A stretch of 20,939 bases of DNA, taken from Nanobdellota archaeon. GTDB lineage: Archaea; Nanobdellota; Nanobdellia; Pacearchaeales; GW2011-AR1. The stretch covers positions 1-20,939 of the forward strand of contig JAHISS010000035.1 of NCBI GenBank assembly GCA_018817905.1, in the 5' to 3' direction. Position 1 is the first letter of the stretch. Each line of letters opens with the position of its first letter. The notes beneath the pieces were generated by a model. It had not been told where the DNA came from, did not search any database, and saw only the letters and a program-made list of their open reading frames with translations. The position numbers and the translations under genes were made by a program. Positions 12,774-19,522 of this stretch are shown here, in pieces.

Positions 12774-13901
12774 ATGAGACAGATGGTTGTTTTAATTGTG
12801 TTTAGTTTATTGATTTCTTTAGCAGTTTTTGTTTCTGCAATCCAAATGGAAAAAGAAATTCCAGGTTACGGAACAATTAGCGGGAATTTCATAGAACCTT
12901 CTGTATATCTCTCAGGCGGCGGATGGAAATTAATTCATGGTCTTCCTAGTCCTGATTGGTTAAGCGGCCGTCTTGAACCAGAAAATATCAAAGCCATTTA
13001 CGGGTTACATCCAATTACAAAAGAATACGTCCGGTTCTACCCAGAAAATCCTGAATTAAATAATTTAGACATTTCTATGGATTACTTTGTCGGAAACACA
13101 GCCTTTTGGGTTTACATAGAAGGCAACGGGATAACTGGAGAGGCAGAATATTTTACCCTTGAATCTCCACCTATTGAAAATAGACAACTATTCGCTGGTT
13201 GGAATCTCCTTGGATTAACTTATGACTTAGTTGAAAGTCCGCAAAACCCATTATATCCCGAAGAGCCAACGCTCATGGACATTAAAGGAAATTGCATCAT
13301 AGAAAAAGCCTATATCTGGCATGGCCAATGGTATGATTTATCAGATGACGGATTTGATGTAGTAGAGCTAGAATCAACCCTCGAAAACGAAGGACTCTTA
13401 ATAAAAGTAGAAGATGATTGCAATCTCGGATATTCGACAGATACTTCTGGTCCACCAGGACTGCCGGGTAATGGTGGAAATAGTGGAGAAATTAGTTCTT
13501 ATATTATAGAAGAGAATATAGAAGATGTTCAATTTATTGGTTCGTCTAAAGAAGAAATGGATTGTTCTTTAGACAGAGGAGGAACATGTACTTTTTATAG
13601 AGGAGCTTATAATTACCAAGGAGAAATCGAAGTGCTCGTAGAGCATAATTCTGGAATATCAGTTAATGAATTTATACAACATGCTGAGGCTGAATACGAT
13701 AATTTACAAGAAGGAGACTTCGTAGGTAATGATTATTATATTTACCAATTAGGGGATGATTTATTGATTTTCTGGTATTCCAACGGAGATATAGTTTTCA
13801 TAACTAGAGAGCCATATGATTCTTCACAAGAAAATGATTATATAGAAGACATGCTTGTAGTTTATCTTAATAAATATCAATCAAATTTAAATTGGAATTA
13901 G
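12774..13901 (+). CDS. Secreted protein with GWN/GWK motifs, copy 2
   Basis: The 375-residue protein has a signal peptide (MVVLIVFSLLISLAVFVSA). Ordered blocks shared with 7644-8567 are GWKLIHG, ENIKAIYGL, EYVRFYPEN, VGNTAFWVY, LFAGWNLLGL, IKGNCIIEKA and DDCNLGY. A Gly/Pro linker (GPPGLPGNGGNSG) then leads to a different C-terminal domain of about 130 acidic, Tyr-rich residues (YNYQGEIEVLVEH, YYIYQLGDDLLIFWYSNGDI) with two cysteines. No N-X-S/T sequon is present. ATG 12774 fits the TATA spacing, and a GTG at 12771 is in frame. The tailed membrane protein follows after one base. It is probably a surface protein with a common N-terminal module and a variable C-terminus. Confidence 0.8.
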   Translation: MRQMVVLIVFSLLISLAVFVSAIQMEKEIPGYGTISGNFIEPSVYLSGGGWKLIHGLPSPDWLSGRLEPENIKAIYGLHPITKEYVRFYPENPELNNLDISMDYFVGNTAFWVYIEGNGITGEAEYFTLESPPIENRQLFAGWNLLGLTYDLVESPQNPLYPEEPTLMDIKGNCIIEKAYIWHGQWYDLSDDGFDVVELESTLENEGLLIKVEDDCNLGYSTDTSGPPGLPGNGGNSGEISSYIIEENIEDVQFIGSSKEEMDCSLDRGGTCTFYRGAYNYQGEIEVLVEHNSGISVNEFIQHAEAEYDNLQEGDFVGNDYYIYQLGDDLLIFWYSNGDIVFITREPYDSSQENDYIEDMLVVYLNKYQSNLNWN

Positions 13902-13902
13902 A

Positions 13903-14067
13903 ATGATAAACAAAAAAGGAATGAGCGCGTGGATTTGGATTTTGGTAGTTGTAGTTTTGATAATTGTTGCGGTTGGGGTTTATTATTTGTTGTCTGGGGG
14001 AAGCGATGGTGGTTCTGTTTTGGGTGGGGGGAGTTCGATACCAACGCCGCCACCGTTACCTAATTGA
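13903..14067 (+). CDS. Small tailed membrane protein (SSIPTPPPLP tail), copy 2
   Basis: This 54-residue protein has MINKKGMSAWIWILVVVV, one span, a linker SGGSDGGSVLGGG and the tail SSIPTPPPLPN. It is a paralog of 7486-7653, with the proline tail conserved exactly except for the last residue. It starts one base after the secreted-protein stop. INKKGMSAW before the hydrophobic helix resembles an archaeal class III signal (cut after Gly), so a pilin-like subunit or a simple anchor are both possible. Pairing with the same secreted family at two loci suggests the proteins work together. Confidence 0.75.
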   Translation: MINKKGMSAWIWILVVVVLIIVAVGVYYLLSGGSDGGSVLGGGSSIPTPPPLPN

Positions 14068-14068
14068 A

Positions 14069-14209
14069 GGTATATAATTTTTGAAAAAATAGCCTTAATA
14101 ATTTCCTCTACCCCCCATTCAATAATAAAACCAATCTGAAGTATAATGCTGATTGGATTTGTGAAAATTATTTGAGTCAGTTATGGTTTGGGTGTGTTGG
14201 GTAACTTGA
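14069..14209 (+). repeat. Dispersed repeat, copy A (tandem with B)
   Basis: The unit starts GGTATATAATTT, contains CCTCTACCCCCC, AATAATAAAACCAATC and ATAATGCTGATTGGATTT, and ends GGGTAACTTGA. CCAATC (14131-14136) and GATTGG (14151-14156) form a perfect 6-bp stem. The 13-bp AGGTATATAATTT recurs at 14209-14221, so copy A is flanked by direct repeats. Together with copy B it fills the gene-free stretch 14068-14388. Confidence 0.7.
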
Positions 14210-14371
14210 GGTATATAATTTATGGAAAAATAGCTTAAATAATATCCACCGCCCCCCTAGAATAATAATAAAACCAATCGGATGTAACATTAATTGAGTT
14301 TTGGATAATATCGGATTAGTTGGGGTTGTGGATAATTATGATAACTCTTAGGGGCTGGGCGGGGTAACTGA
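14210..14371 (+). repeat. Dispersed repeat, copy B
   Basis: Copy B starts with GGTATATAATTT and GGAAAAATAGC, contains CCACCGCCCCCC and AATAATAAAACCAATCGG, and ends GGGGTAACTGA. Positions 14264-14332 match copy C at 15515-15583 in 65 of 69 bases by hand alignment. CCGCCC on the left and GGGCGG on the right are complementary. It lies 17 bp from the stop of the second AglD-like gene. Confidence 0.7.
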
Positions 14372-14388
14372 AACTTTAATGTTGTCTG

Positions 14389-15390
14389 CTATTTTGAACT
14401 TGCTTTCAGCCATAGAAAACACAATCCTCCGAGGAGGATTGTGTAAAAGTAATAGACGACGCGGGTCAATAAGGCTGCCACTGCTGCAAGTGCGGCGGGA
14501 ATGCCGATTGCAGAATATAGCAAAATCATTGAGCCTTCGACAATGCCGATGCCGCCGGGTGTTGGAGAGATATCGCCTAAAAAATTACTCAAGGTGACGA
14601 CGACAATTATGGACATGAAATTAATGTCTGCTCCAAGCGAGAGGAAGATTAAATAGGCTGCAAAGTATTCAAATAATCTGAGAAAGATGGAAAGCGTGAT
14701 GCCGAAGTAGATTTTGTGTTTGTCTGTGACGACTTCTTTGAAAACTTTTTTGAAGTTATAGAGCTTTAGCGCGAGATATTTTTCAAGGTGCCGGAAGCTA
14801 TTGAAGTTTTTTCTTACTGATTTGAGTTTGTAAAGTTTTTTAGCAAGCCAGCGAATTTCATGACTGGAGTTTTTTAAGATTAAGAAAAGGATAATCATTG
14901 TTGTTATCAAAGGGATTATTATTACTAACGCTATTGCTCTGGAGATTAGTGAAATATCTAAGAAGAAAAAGAAAAAGACGAGAGAGAATATGATAAATAT
15001 TGCGAATGAGATAAGGTTGAAGGTTTTGTCTGCGAGGATGTAGCTGAGGAATTTTGTTTTTGGTTTTTTGTATTTTTTGTTTAGGAAGTAAGCGCGAACT
15101 GGTTCTCCGCCAATGCCAGTGCCTGGGGTGATTGTGTTTACGAAAACGCCTGCGAGCAGGACTTGGAAGAGAGAAAAGAATTTTGTTTTTACAAAGCCAT
15201 GCATTGTGTGTCTCCATCTTATGTTCCAAATTAGGAAATAAGCGAAGTAAGAAAGTATTGCTAAAATAAAGTAGGCGGGCTTTATTTGTTTTAGTAGATT
15301 GTAGACTTCAATGAAGTCAATGTCTTTTAACGTTATGAACAAAAGGACTATGATGATTATTGTTAAGGGAATGCTGATTCTTTTTTTCAT
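14389..15390 (-). CDS. AglD/LPG-synthase-TM (UPF0104) family membrane protein, copy 2
   Basis: This 333-residue polytopic membrane protein has GVFVNTITPGTGIGGEPVRA, SNFLGDISPTPGGIGIVEGS and a C-terminal AALAAVAALLTRVVYYFYT. It is the gap-free paralog of 11342-12343. The proposed role is handling of polyprenyl-linked glycans or lipid head groups at the membrane. The ATG lies one base after the leader ORF stop at 15392. The leader and glycyl-tRNA synthetase upstream are on the same strand with short gaps, so it is probably the end of that transcript. Tandem repeats A and B lie immediately beyond its stop. Confidence 0.87.
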   Translation of the reverse strand: MKKRISIPLTIIIIVLLFITLKDIDFIEVYNLLKQIKPAYFILAILSYFAYFLIWNIRWRHTMHGFVKTKFFSLFQVLLAGVFVNTITPGTGIGGEPVRAYFLNKKYKKPKTKFLSYILADKTFNLISFAIFIIFSLVFFFFFLDISLISRAIALVIIIPLITTMIILFLILKNSSHEIRWLAKKLYKLKSVRKNFNSFRHLEKYLALKLYNFKKVFKEVVTDKHKIYFGITLSIFLRLFEYFAAYLIFLSLGADINFMSIIVVVTLSNFLGDISPTPGGIGIVEGSMILLYSAIGIPAALAAVAALLTRVVYYFYTILLGGLCFLWLKASSK

Positions 15391-15391
15391 T

Positions 15392-15640
15392 TTATGTTTT
15401 TATAGAAAGAAAATAAGGATTTAATTGATAATTGATAAATCTATAATAATTAATAGTATATAAATTATAAAATCCTTTAGAAAATAGTTTCGTTTCCAAC
15501 CAACTCATTAGATTAATAATAAAACCAATCGGATGTAACATTAATTGAGTTTGGGATAATACCGAATTAGTTGGAGTTGTGGAGGGGGCGGGGTAACTTG
15601 ATGTTAAATCTCTTTTTTGTGGGCTGGTTTGTGATGGCAT
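15392..15640 (-). CDS. Leader ORF (MPSQTSPQKRDL...) before AglD-like copy 2
   Basis: This 82-codon open frame begins MPSQTSPQKRDLTSSYPAP and ends one base before the AglD-like ATG. The first 36 nt differ at only 3 positions from the leader ORF at 12690. After that the two diverge because the repeat (copy C) follows at a different offset. The later residues (FYNLYTINYYRFINYQLNPY) look like translated AT-rich spacer. It could be a translated leader or a decayed gene start. The conserved start and coupling at both loci are the evidence. Confidence 0.35.
   Translation of the reverse strand: MPSQTSPQKRDLTSSYPAPSTTPTNSVLSQTQLMLHPIGFIINLMSWLETKLFSKGFYNLYTINYYRFINYQLNPYFLSIKT
15479..15601 (+). repeat. 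Dispersed repeat, copy C (within leader ORF)
   Basis: Copy C has AGAAAATAG, AATAATAAAACCAATCGG, a block nearly identical to copy B (15515-15583) and a terminal GGGGTAACTTGA. Its C-rich tract is degenerate (CCAACCAACTC). CCAA/TTGG and CGG/CCG pairings are available inside it. Confidence 0.65.
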
Positions 15641-15686
15641 TTTATTTATTGATATCTTGCTCTTTAGGGAAGGGCAGGTTGTGGGA

Positions 15687-17144
15687 TTACTTCACAGCTT
15701 TGCCGGCTTCATCAAGCGAGATTTCGTTATTGATGAGTTTTCTTAATGTGTCTTTTAGTTCAGCGGTTTTTGTTCTGACTTGTTCTGTTGTGTCGCGGTC
15801 GCGGATTGTTACGGTTTTGTCTTCGAGAGTTTGGTTGTCGATTGTTATGCAGAAAGGTGTTCCGATTTCGTCGTTTCGTGCGTAGCGTCGGCCGATTGAG
15901 CCGGATTTGTCAAATAAAATATTGAATTCTTCGAGAAGGTCGTGGTAAACTTCTTTGCTAACTTCAAGGATTTGTCCTTTCGAAATTAATGGAAAGACTG
16001 CTGCTTTGTAAGGTGCGAGTTTTGGAGAAAGATGGAGGATAATGTTTCCGCGTTTTTTGTCGTCTTCGTAGGCGTCGAGCAGGAAAACCAGGAAAGTTCT
16101 TTCAACGCCGAGACTTGGTTCGCAGACAACGTTAGGCAGCACCTTTCCAAATTTTTCGTCTTGGATAGCGAGACTTTTTTTAGAAAACTTTTCGTGCTGT
16201 TTCAAGTCGAAGTCAGAGCGGTTTGCGAATCCTTGGAGTTCGCGCCAGCCCATTGGGAATTTGTATTCAATGTCCCACGTGTCTGTGGCGTAATGGCTGC
16301 GTTCTTTTGAGGCGTGCTGTCTTGCTCTAAATTTTTTTGGATTTGCTCCGAGCAGGAGAAACCAGGACAACTCCAACGCCATGAAGTAGGCGTGCCAGTC
16401 GTTTTTGATAAGACCTTTTTTCCATGCACCGTAGATTTTCATTAGTTTTCCTTTTTTGTTTTCTGTTTGCATTTCTTCTGTTAAGATTTCTATTTCAACT
16501 CCTTTTATTTCGTCTATGTATGGGCATTTTTGTTTTGGAGCGGTGAAATATTCAATCTCCATTTGCTCGAATTCGCGTGAGCGGAAGAGAAATTCTCTTG
16601 GCGAGATTTCGTTTCTAAAAGCCTTTCCGATTTGGGCGATGCCGAACGGGAGTTTTAATCTTGCGTTGTCTTGGACGAATTTGAAATTTGTGAAGATGAG
16701 CTGTGCTGTTTCTGGGCGGAGGTAAGCGAGGACAGATTCATTTTTGATTGGCCCGACTTGAGTCGTGAACAGCGGATTGAACTCTCCGTGGATTTCGTAT
16801 TCAGAATCCTTTTTGTATTTTTCCAATTCATGGGAGTCGATTTTTTCTTTTTTGCCGGTTTTTTTGTTTACAACGGCGATGTCAACGAAGTGGCTGATGT
16901 GGCCTGAGGCCTCCCAGACTTTTGGGTTTGTGATGATTGAACCGTCGATTCCTGCGATGTCCTCTCTGTTGTGGACGTGGAATTTCCACCATTCTTTCTT
17001 GATGTTGTTTTTTAATTCAACTCCAAGATGTCCGAAGTCCCAAAAGCCGGAGAACGAGCCGTAGATTTCTGCTGACTGGTAGGTAAAACCTCTTCGTTTG
17101 CAAAAAGCTGCAAGTTCGTCTATTGATAACTCTGCTTTGGACAT
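15687..17144 (-). CDS. glyS: Glycyl-tRNA synthetase (alpha2, archaeal/eukaryal type)
   Basis: This enzyme charges tRNA-Gly with glycine using ATP. The 485-residue class II enzyme shows SAEIYGSFSGFWDFGHLG (24-41), LRPETAQ (142-148), motif 2 FRNEISPREFLFRSREFEQM (176-195), GWRELQGFANRSDFDL (299-314) and motif 3 EPSLGVERTFL (342-352). The anticodon-binding domain follows (LAPYKAAVFPLI, YARNDEIGTPFCITID, VTIRDRDTTEQVR). It is shorter than many archaeal homologs, which carry insertions. A GGTATAAAAT box at 17164-17173 sits about 25 nt upstream of the ATG. Confidence 0.96.
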   Translation of the reverse strand: MSKAELSIDELAAFCKRRGFTYQSAEIYGSFSGFWDFGHLGVELKNNIKKEWWKFHVHNREDIAGIDGSIITNPKVWEASGHISHFVDIAVVNKKTGKKEKIDSHELEKYKKDSEYEIHGEFNPLFTTQVGPIKNESVLAYLRPETAQLIFTNFKFVQDNARLKLPFGIAQIGKAFRNEISPREFLFRSREFEQMEIEYFTAPKQKCPYIDEIKGVEIEILTEEMQTENKKGKLMKIYGAWKKGLIKNDWHAYFMALELSWFLLLGANPKKFRARQHASKERSHYATDTWDIEYKFPMGWRELQGFANRSDFDLKQHEKFSKKSLAIQDEKFGKVLPNVVCEPSLGVERTFLVFLLDAYEDDKKRGNIILHLSPKLAPYKAAVFPLISKGQILEVSKEVYHDLLEEFNILFDKSGSIGRRYARNDEIGTPFCITIDNQTLEDKTVTIRDRDTTEQVRTKTAELKDTLRKLINNEISLDEAGKAVK

Positions 17145-17163
17145 GATTAAGTTAAAGAAGAAG

Positions 17164-17175
17164 GGTATAAAATGT
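17164..17175 (-). promoter_or_regulatory. TATA box of glyS
   Basis: The minus strand reads ACATTTTATACC, centred about 25 nt upstream of the GlyRS ATG at 17144. Confidence 0.6.
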
Positions 17176-17196
17176 TTATTGTTTGGATAAAATCAT

Positions 17197-17529
17197 TTAT
17201 TCTACTTGTAACCATTTAGATAAGCTGGATTTTTCCTTGAATTTGAAATATGTTCGTCTGCCGATAATCTCTTTTTCAATAATTCCCAACTTTGAAAGTT
17301 CGTTGAAGAATTTTTTTATGGACTTGAATGAGCCGCCTGTGTTGTTTAATTTTTCTTTGCGCATTAGTTCGCTGACAGTTGCTTTGGGTGCTTGTGCAAG
17401 TTTTTTAAGAAGATGGATTTTTACTTTTGTCGGCTTTGATTTTAACAAGAGAGCTATTTCATTCTCTATTGACTCGGGAGTTATTCCGTAGATTTCTTTT
17501 ATTATTTCTGAATAGCCGAGGACACTCAT
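17197..17529 (-). CDS. Winged-helix-like DNA-binding protein
   Basis: The 110-residue protein has a helical N-terminus, then VKIHLLKKLAQAPKATVSEL, SFKSIKKFFNELSKLGIIEK and the wing EIIGRRTYFKFKEKSS. This is the helix-turn-helix-wing order of small archaeal regulators. Its ATG overlaps the TGA of the dCTP deaminase-like gene (ATGA), so the two are coupled. It could regulate that gene or a nucleotide pathway. The specificity is unknown. Confidence 0.7.
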   Translation of the reverse strand: MSVLGYSEIIKEIYGITPESIENEIALLLKSKPTKVKIHLLKKLAQAPKATVSELMRKEKLNNTGGSFKSIKKFFNELSKLGIIEKEIIGRRTYFKFKEKSSLSKWLQVE

Positions 17530-17963
17530 AAAATCCTGCCTGACTGGAAGTCATGTTTGACTGGGACCGTCTGCCCCTTGATGTCGAATAATACTAATTG
17601 AATGAGAGATAATTCTTTTGTTATTTTTATTGGGTTTTGGGAGATGTTTTTTATTCCGAATGTTATTGGGCCTTCATAATATGGTCCGAAAAAGTTGGTT
17701 TGGATTGTCAGGCCGACGCGAAATGCACGGCTGCGCGGGCTCAACAGGCAGGCATATTTCTTTGTTTTCTGAGTGATTTCTTCTATTGTTTGAGCTAAGA
17801 CATATTCATTTGGTTTTAAGGTATAGGGCAAGTTGAGTTCTTTGTATTCTGGTAGGATGTTTCTTTCTAAATCCACTTTCGTTTTTGACAACTTGAATAT
17901 TTTGTTAAGCCTCAAATCAATTGAAGTCGGTCGAATGTTTTCTTTTTTAATATTTTTTAACAT
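17526..17963 (-). CDS. dCTP deaminase/dUTPase-superfamily protein with altered active site
   Basis: The 145-residue protein carries family blocks: RPTSIDLRLN (11-20), NEYVLAQTIEEI (52-63), SPRSRAFRVGLTIQTNFFGP (75-94), YYEGPITFGIKN (95-106), LSLIQLVLFDI (118-128) and a C-terminal KHDFQSGRIL. Known enzymes make dUMP or dUTP from dCTP or dUTP. The usual G-x-ITLE-N stretch, which holds the catalytic Glu of deaminases, reads GPITFGIKN here, with Gly103 at that place. The usual Asp of the dUTPase DxDYxG motif is also not evident (NFFGPYYEG). It may be a divergent dUTPase or an inactive binder. A TTATTTAAAG box near 17985-17994 supports the start. Confidence 0.8.
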   Translation of the reverse strand: MLKNIKKENIRPTSIDLRLNKIFKLSKTKVDLERNILPEYKELNLPYTLKPNEYVLAQTIEEITQKTKKYACLLSPRSRAFRVGLTIQTNFFGPYYEGPITFGIKNISQNPIKITKELSLIQLVLFDIKGQTVPVKHDFQSGRIL

Positions 17964-18043
17964 GTCAATCTACAAGGCGGCCTCTTTAAATAATTTACTT
18001 TTTGGTCAATAAAGTTGATTAATATTTACTTATTTGTCTGTAG

Positions 18044-18940
18044 ATGGTAAATGAAAATTCTGGAACAAACTGCAATATCCCTGATACCTCACGAATACAG
18101 AAAGCAGAAATTGATTTGGTTGGTTTAGACTGCAGGGTTGATTGTGGACACAAACCGAACGTAAAAACTTTTTTTGACATGCCAGATGACTTGCAAAGAG
18201 AGGTTTTTTCTTTGTCTGTTCCAATGTCTTTTCCGCCAACTTATTGTTTTTCCGGGGATAAGATTCCTGAGATGGAAAAGAGAGTTGGTTTGTCTGGCTG
18301 TAAGCGTTTTGAGGATTTTTATTGCGAGAGGTGGGTAAAAAGTGGTGGTAAAGCTTTATCTGTCGTCCGTTTAACTACGCCAGATAGTTTTACGAGGATT
18401 ATGGGAATTCTTGGGCGGGAAGGGGTTCGTATGGAGCCAAGGCCAGCAGTGGTGCCTTTAGATGATGTGGACTGTTATTTAGATGGTTATGTGCCTCGCC
18501 CAGGTGTGAGTATTGTAGGTCACCAATTGCCAAAGATTTCTGGACGCCCTGAACAATTTGTTTTTCAGCTTCTTGTTAATGATTGGGATTCTATTGTCGC
18601 AATAAAGTATCGCGCTGAAGAAACAATTTCCGTTGGGGAGAATAATATCAAAAGAGATAATAGGGGAGTTTTTTATGGATACAGAGATAGACTGACTGGG
18701 GGTTCTAGTAAAGCAGATAGGACTAATGGCATGATTGAACAAGTTAGTCCAGATTGGATTCGGTTATCCTATTTGAATTGTTCATTAGAACGTAAAGTTA
18801 AACAAGAAATTGGGGAAAAAGCCGATGCCGTTTCGGTAAACGTGCGCGTGACCGATGTGGAAAGACCCATCGTTGTTTACGATGCTTGTCAGCAATACCT
18901 GCTTTGTCAAAGCGGACAACTTTCTACTAAAGGGAAATAA
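18044..18940 (+). CDS. Hypothetical soluble protein, 298 residues
   Basis: I do not recognise the family. The protein has no signal peptide or membrane span and contains several cysteines in its first third (GLDCRVDCGHK, PTYCFSG, LSGCKRFEDFYCERW) that could bind a metal. Later parts include SFTRIMGILGREGVRMEP, FQLLVNDWDSIVAIKYR, a Gly/Asn-rich RDNRGVFYGYRDRL and a charged C-terminus ending in CQQYLLCQSGQLSTKGK. A TTAATATTTA box near 18018-18027 is about 22 nt upstream of the ATG. It diverges from the dCTP deaminase-like gene and converges with the zinc-ribbon gene. Confidence 0.7.
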   Translation: MVNENSGTNCNIPDTSRIQKAEIDLVGLDCRVDCGHKPNVKTFFDMPDDLQREVFSLSVPMSFPPTYCFSGDKIPEMEKRVGLSGCKRFEDFYCERWVKSGGKALSVVRLTTPDSFTRIMGILGREGVRMEPRPAVVPLDDVDCYLDGYVPRPGVSIVGHQLPKISGRPEQFVFQLLVNDWDSIVAIKYRAEETISVGENNIKRDNRGVFYGYRDRLTGGSSKADRTNGMIEQVSPDWIRLSYLNCSLERKVKQEIGEKADAVSVNVRVTDVERPIVVYDACQQYLLCQSGQLSTKGK

Positions 18941-18955
18941 AAAAGAAAGCTGGGC

Positions 18956-19108
18956 TTATTTTTGAATTCCGCCCATTCTGCAAACGGTCGTGCCGCAAGT
19001 CGGGCATTTTCCCTTTGCAATCTTTGTGCCTTTCTTTGTTTTTGATTCTTTAGGGTTCTGAATTTCGACCTTTGTCTTACATTTTACGCAATATCCTGTT
19101 GTTGCCAT
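18956..19108 (-). CDS. Small zinc-ribbon protein (DUF5679-like)
   Basis: The 50-residue protein has two Cys pairs, GYCVKCK (Cys7, Cys10) and KCPTCGT (about Cys35, Cys38), with IQNPKE between them and RMGGIQK at the end. YCVKCK...NPKE...KGKCPTCGTxxxRMG is the usual layout of the DUF5679 zinc ribbons common in archaea. The function is unknown, and a role with nucleic acid or ribosomes is a guess. Unlike most genes here it has a good Shine-Dalgarno (AGGAGG at 19117-19122, 8 nt before the ATG). A TATA-like CTTTATAATCC near 19153-19163 predicts a leader of about 22 nt. Confidence 0.85.
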   Translation of the reverse strand: MATTGYCVKCKTKVEIQNPKESKTKKGTKIAKGKCPTCGTTVCRMGGIQK

Positions 19109-19116
19109 TTGTTAAG

Positions 19117-19122
19117 CCTCCT
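19117..19122 (-). promoter_or_regulatory. Shine-Dalgarno of the zinc-ribbon gene
   Basis: AGGAGG on the minus strand is 8 nt before the ATG at 19108. It stands out because most genes in this window appear leaderless. Confidence 0.6.
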
Positions 19123-19163
19123 TTTTGCTTTGTTATTTATAGAATTTTAGGGATTATAAAGTT

Positions 19164-19358
19164 ATTTGTTCTGAAGGATGTAGTGGAGAGGCGGAATTTT
19201 GGTCCAGTATCTTCGCATAGGGCTTTTGAATTTGTTTTTTTAACTCACAACCACGCGCCTTTGTTGATTTAAATTAGTGGCGCGTAATTGATTATTTGTT
19301 ACAGAAAAACAAATTCTCAATTTTCTTTCTTGTGCGGAAATACTGTGGCCGGCAACAC
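19164..19358. other. Intergenic stretch without recognisable gene
   Basis: Between the zinc-ribbon promoter and the tRNA-Arg promoter I see no convincing ORF, RNA gene or repeat. A plus-strand frame crossing 19072-19272 is antisense to the zinc-ribbon gene and has no promoter match. Confidence 0.5.
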
Positions 19359-19370
19359 ACTTAAAAAGTC
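19359..19370 (+). promoter_or_regulatory. TATA box of tRNA-Arg
   Basis: CACTTAAAAAGT is centred about 26 nt upstream of the tRNA 5' end at 19390. The ACTTAAAAAGT core is identical to the element before tRNA-Met. Confidence 0.65.
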
Positions 19371-19389
19371 AAGGTTTTTCATTTAGTTG

Positions 19390-19464
19390 GGCCCTGTAGC
19401 TCAGCCTGGATAGAGCGATGGACTTCTAATCCATAGGTCGCAGGTTCAAATCCTGTCAGGGCCA
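19390..19464 (+). tRNA. tRNA-Arg(TCT)
   Basis: Acceptor GGCCCTG/CAGGGCC, D arm GCTC/GAGC, anticodon stem ATGGA/TCCAT with loop CTTCTAA (anticodon TCT), T arm GCAGG-TTCAAAT-CCTGT and discriminator A. There is no intron and no encoded CCA. Probably co-transcribed with tRNA-Cys 58 nt downstream. Confidence 0.95.
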
Positions 19465-19479
19465 TGCGCAGATGGCGAA
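19465..19479 (+). repeat. Stray copy of the tRNA-Cys 5' end
   Basis: TGCGCAGATGGCGAA is an exact 15-bp copy of 19522-19536 (the start of tRNA-Cys and one base before). It follows tRNA-Arg directly. The rest of a tRNA is absent. A GAATG-GAAA-CATTC hairpin (19483-19496) follows it. Confidence 0.6.
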
Positions 19480-19522
19480 ATCGAATGGAAACATTCTTAA
19501 TCACCACCTGCAATACAAGCCT

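Noticed and set aside
14091..14209. Small conserved protein encoded by the repeat (minus-strand IGFII-containing frames)
   Set aside because: Some copies give plausible peptides, but the frame shifts between copies and several have early stops, so a conserved protein is not supported.
5481..15601. CRISPR-like array in the repeated segments
   Set aside because: The repeats are long, imperfect and mostly dispersed, without regular spacers, and no cas genes are present.
16671..17064. Plus-strand ORFs opposite the glycyl-tRNA synthetase
   Set aside because: They are antisense frames of a well-conserved gene with no independent support.
19072..19272. 66-codon plus-strand ORF
   Set aside because: It overlaps the zinc-ribbon gene in antisense and has no TATA box at the usual spacing.
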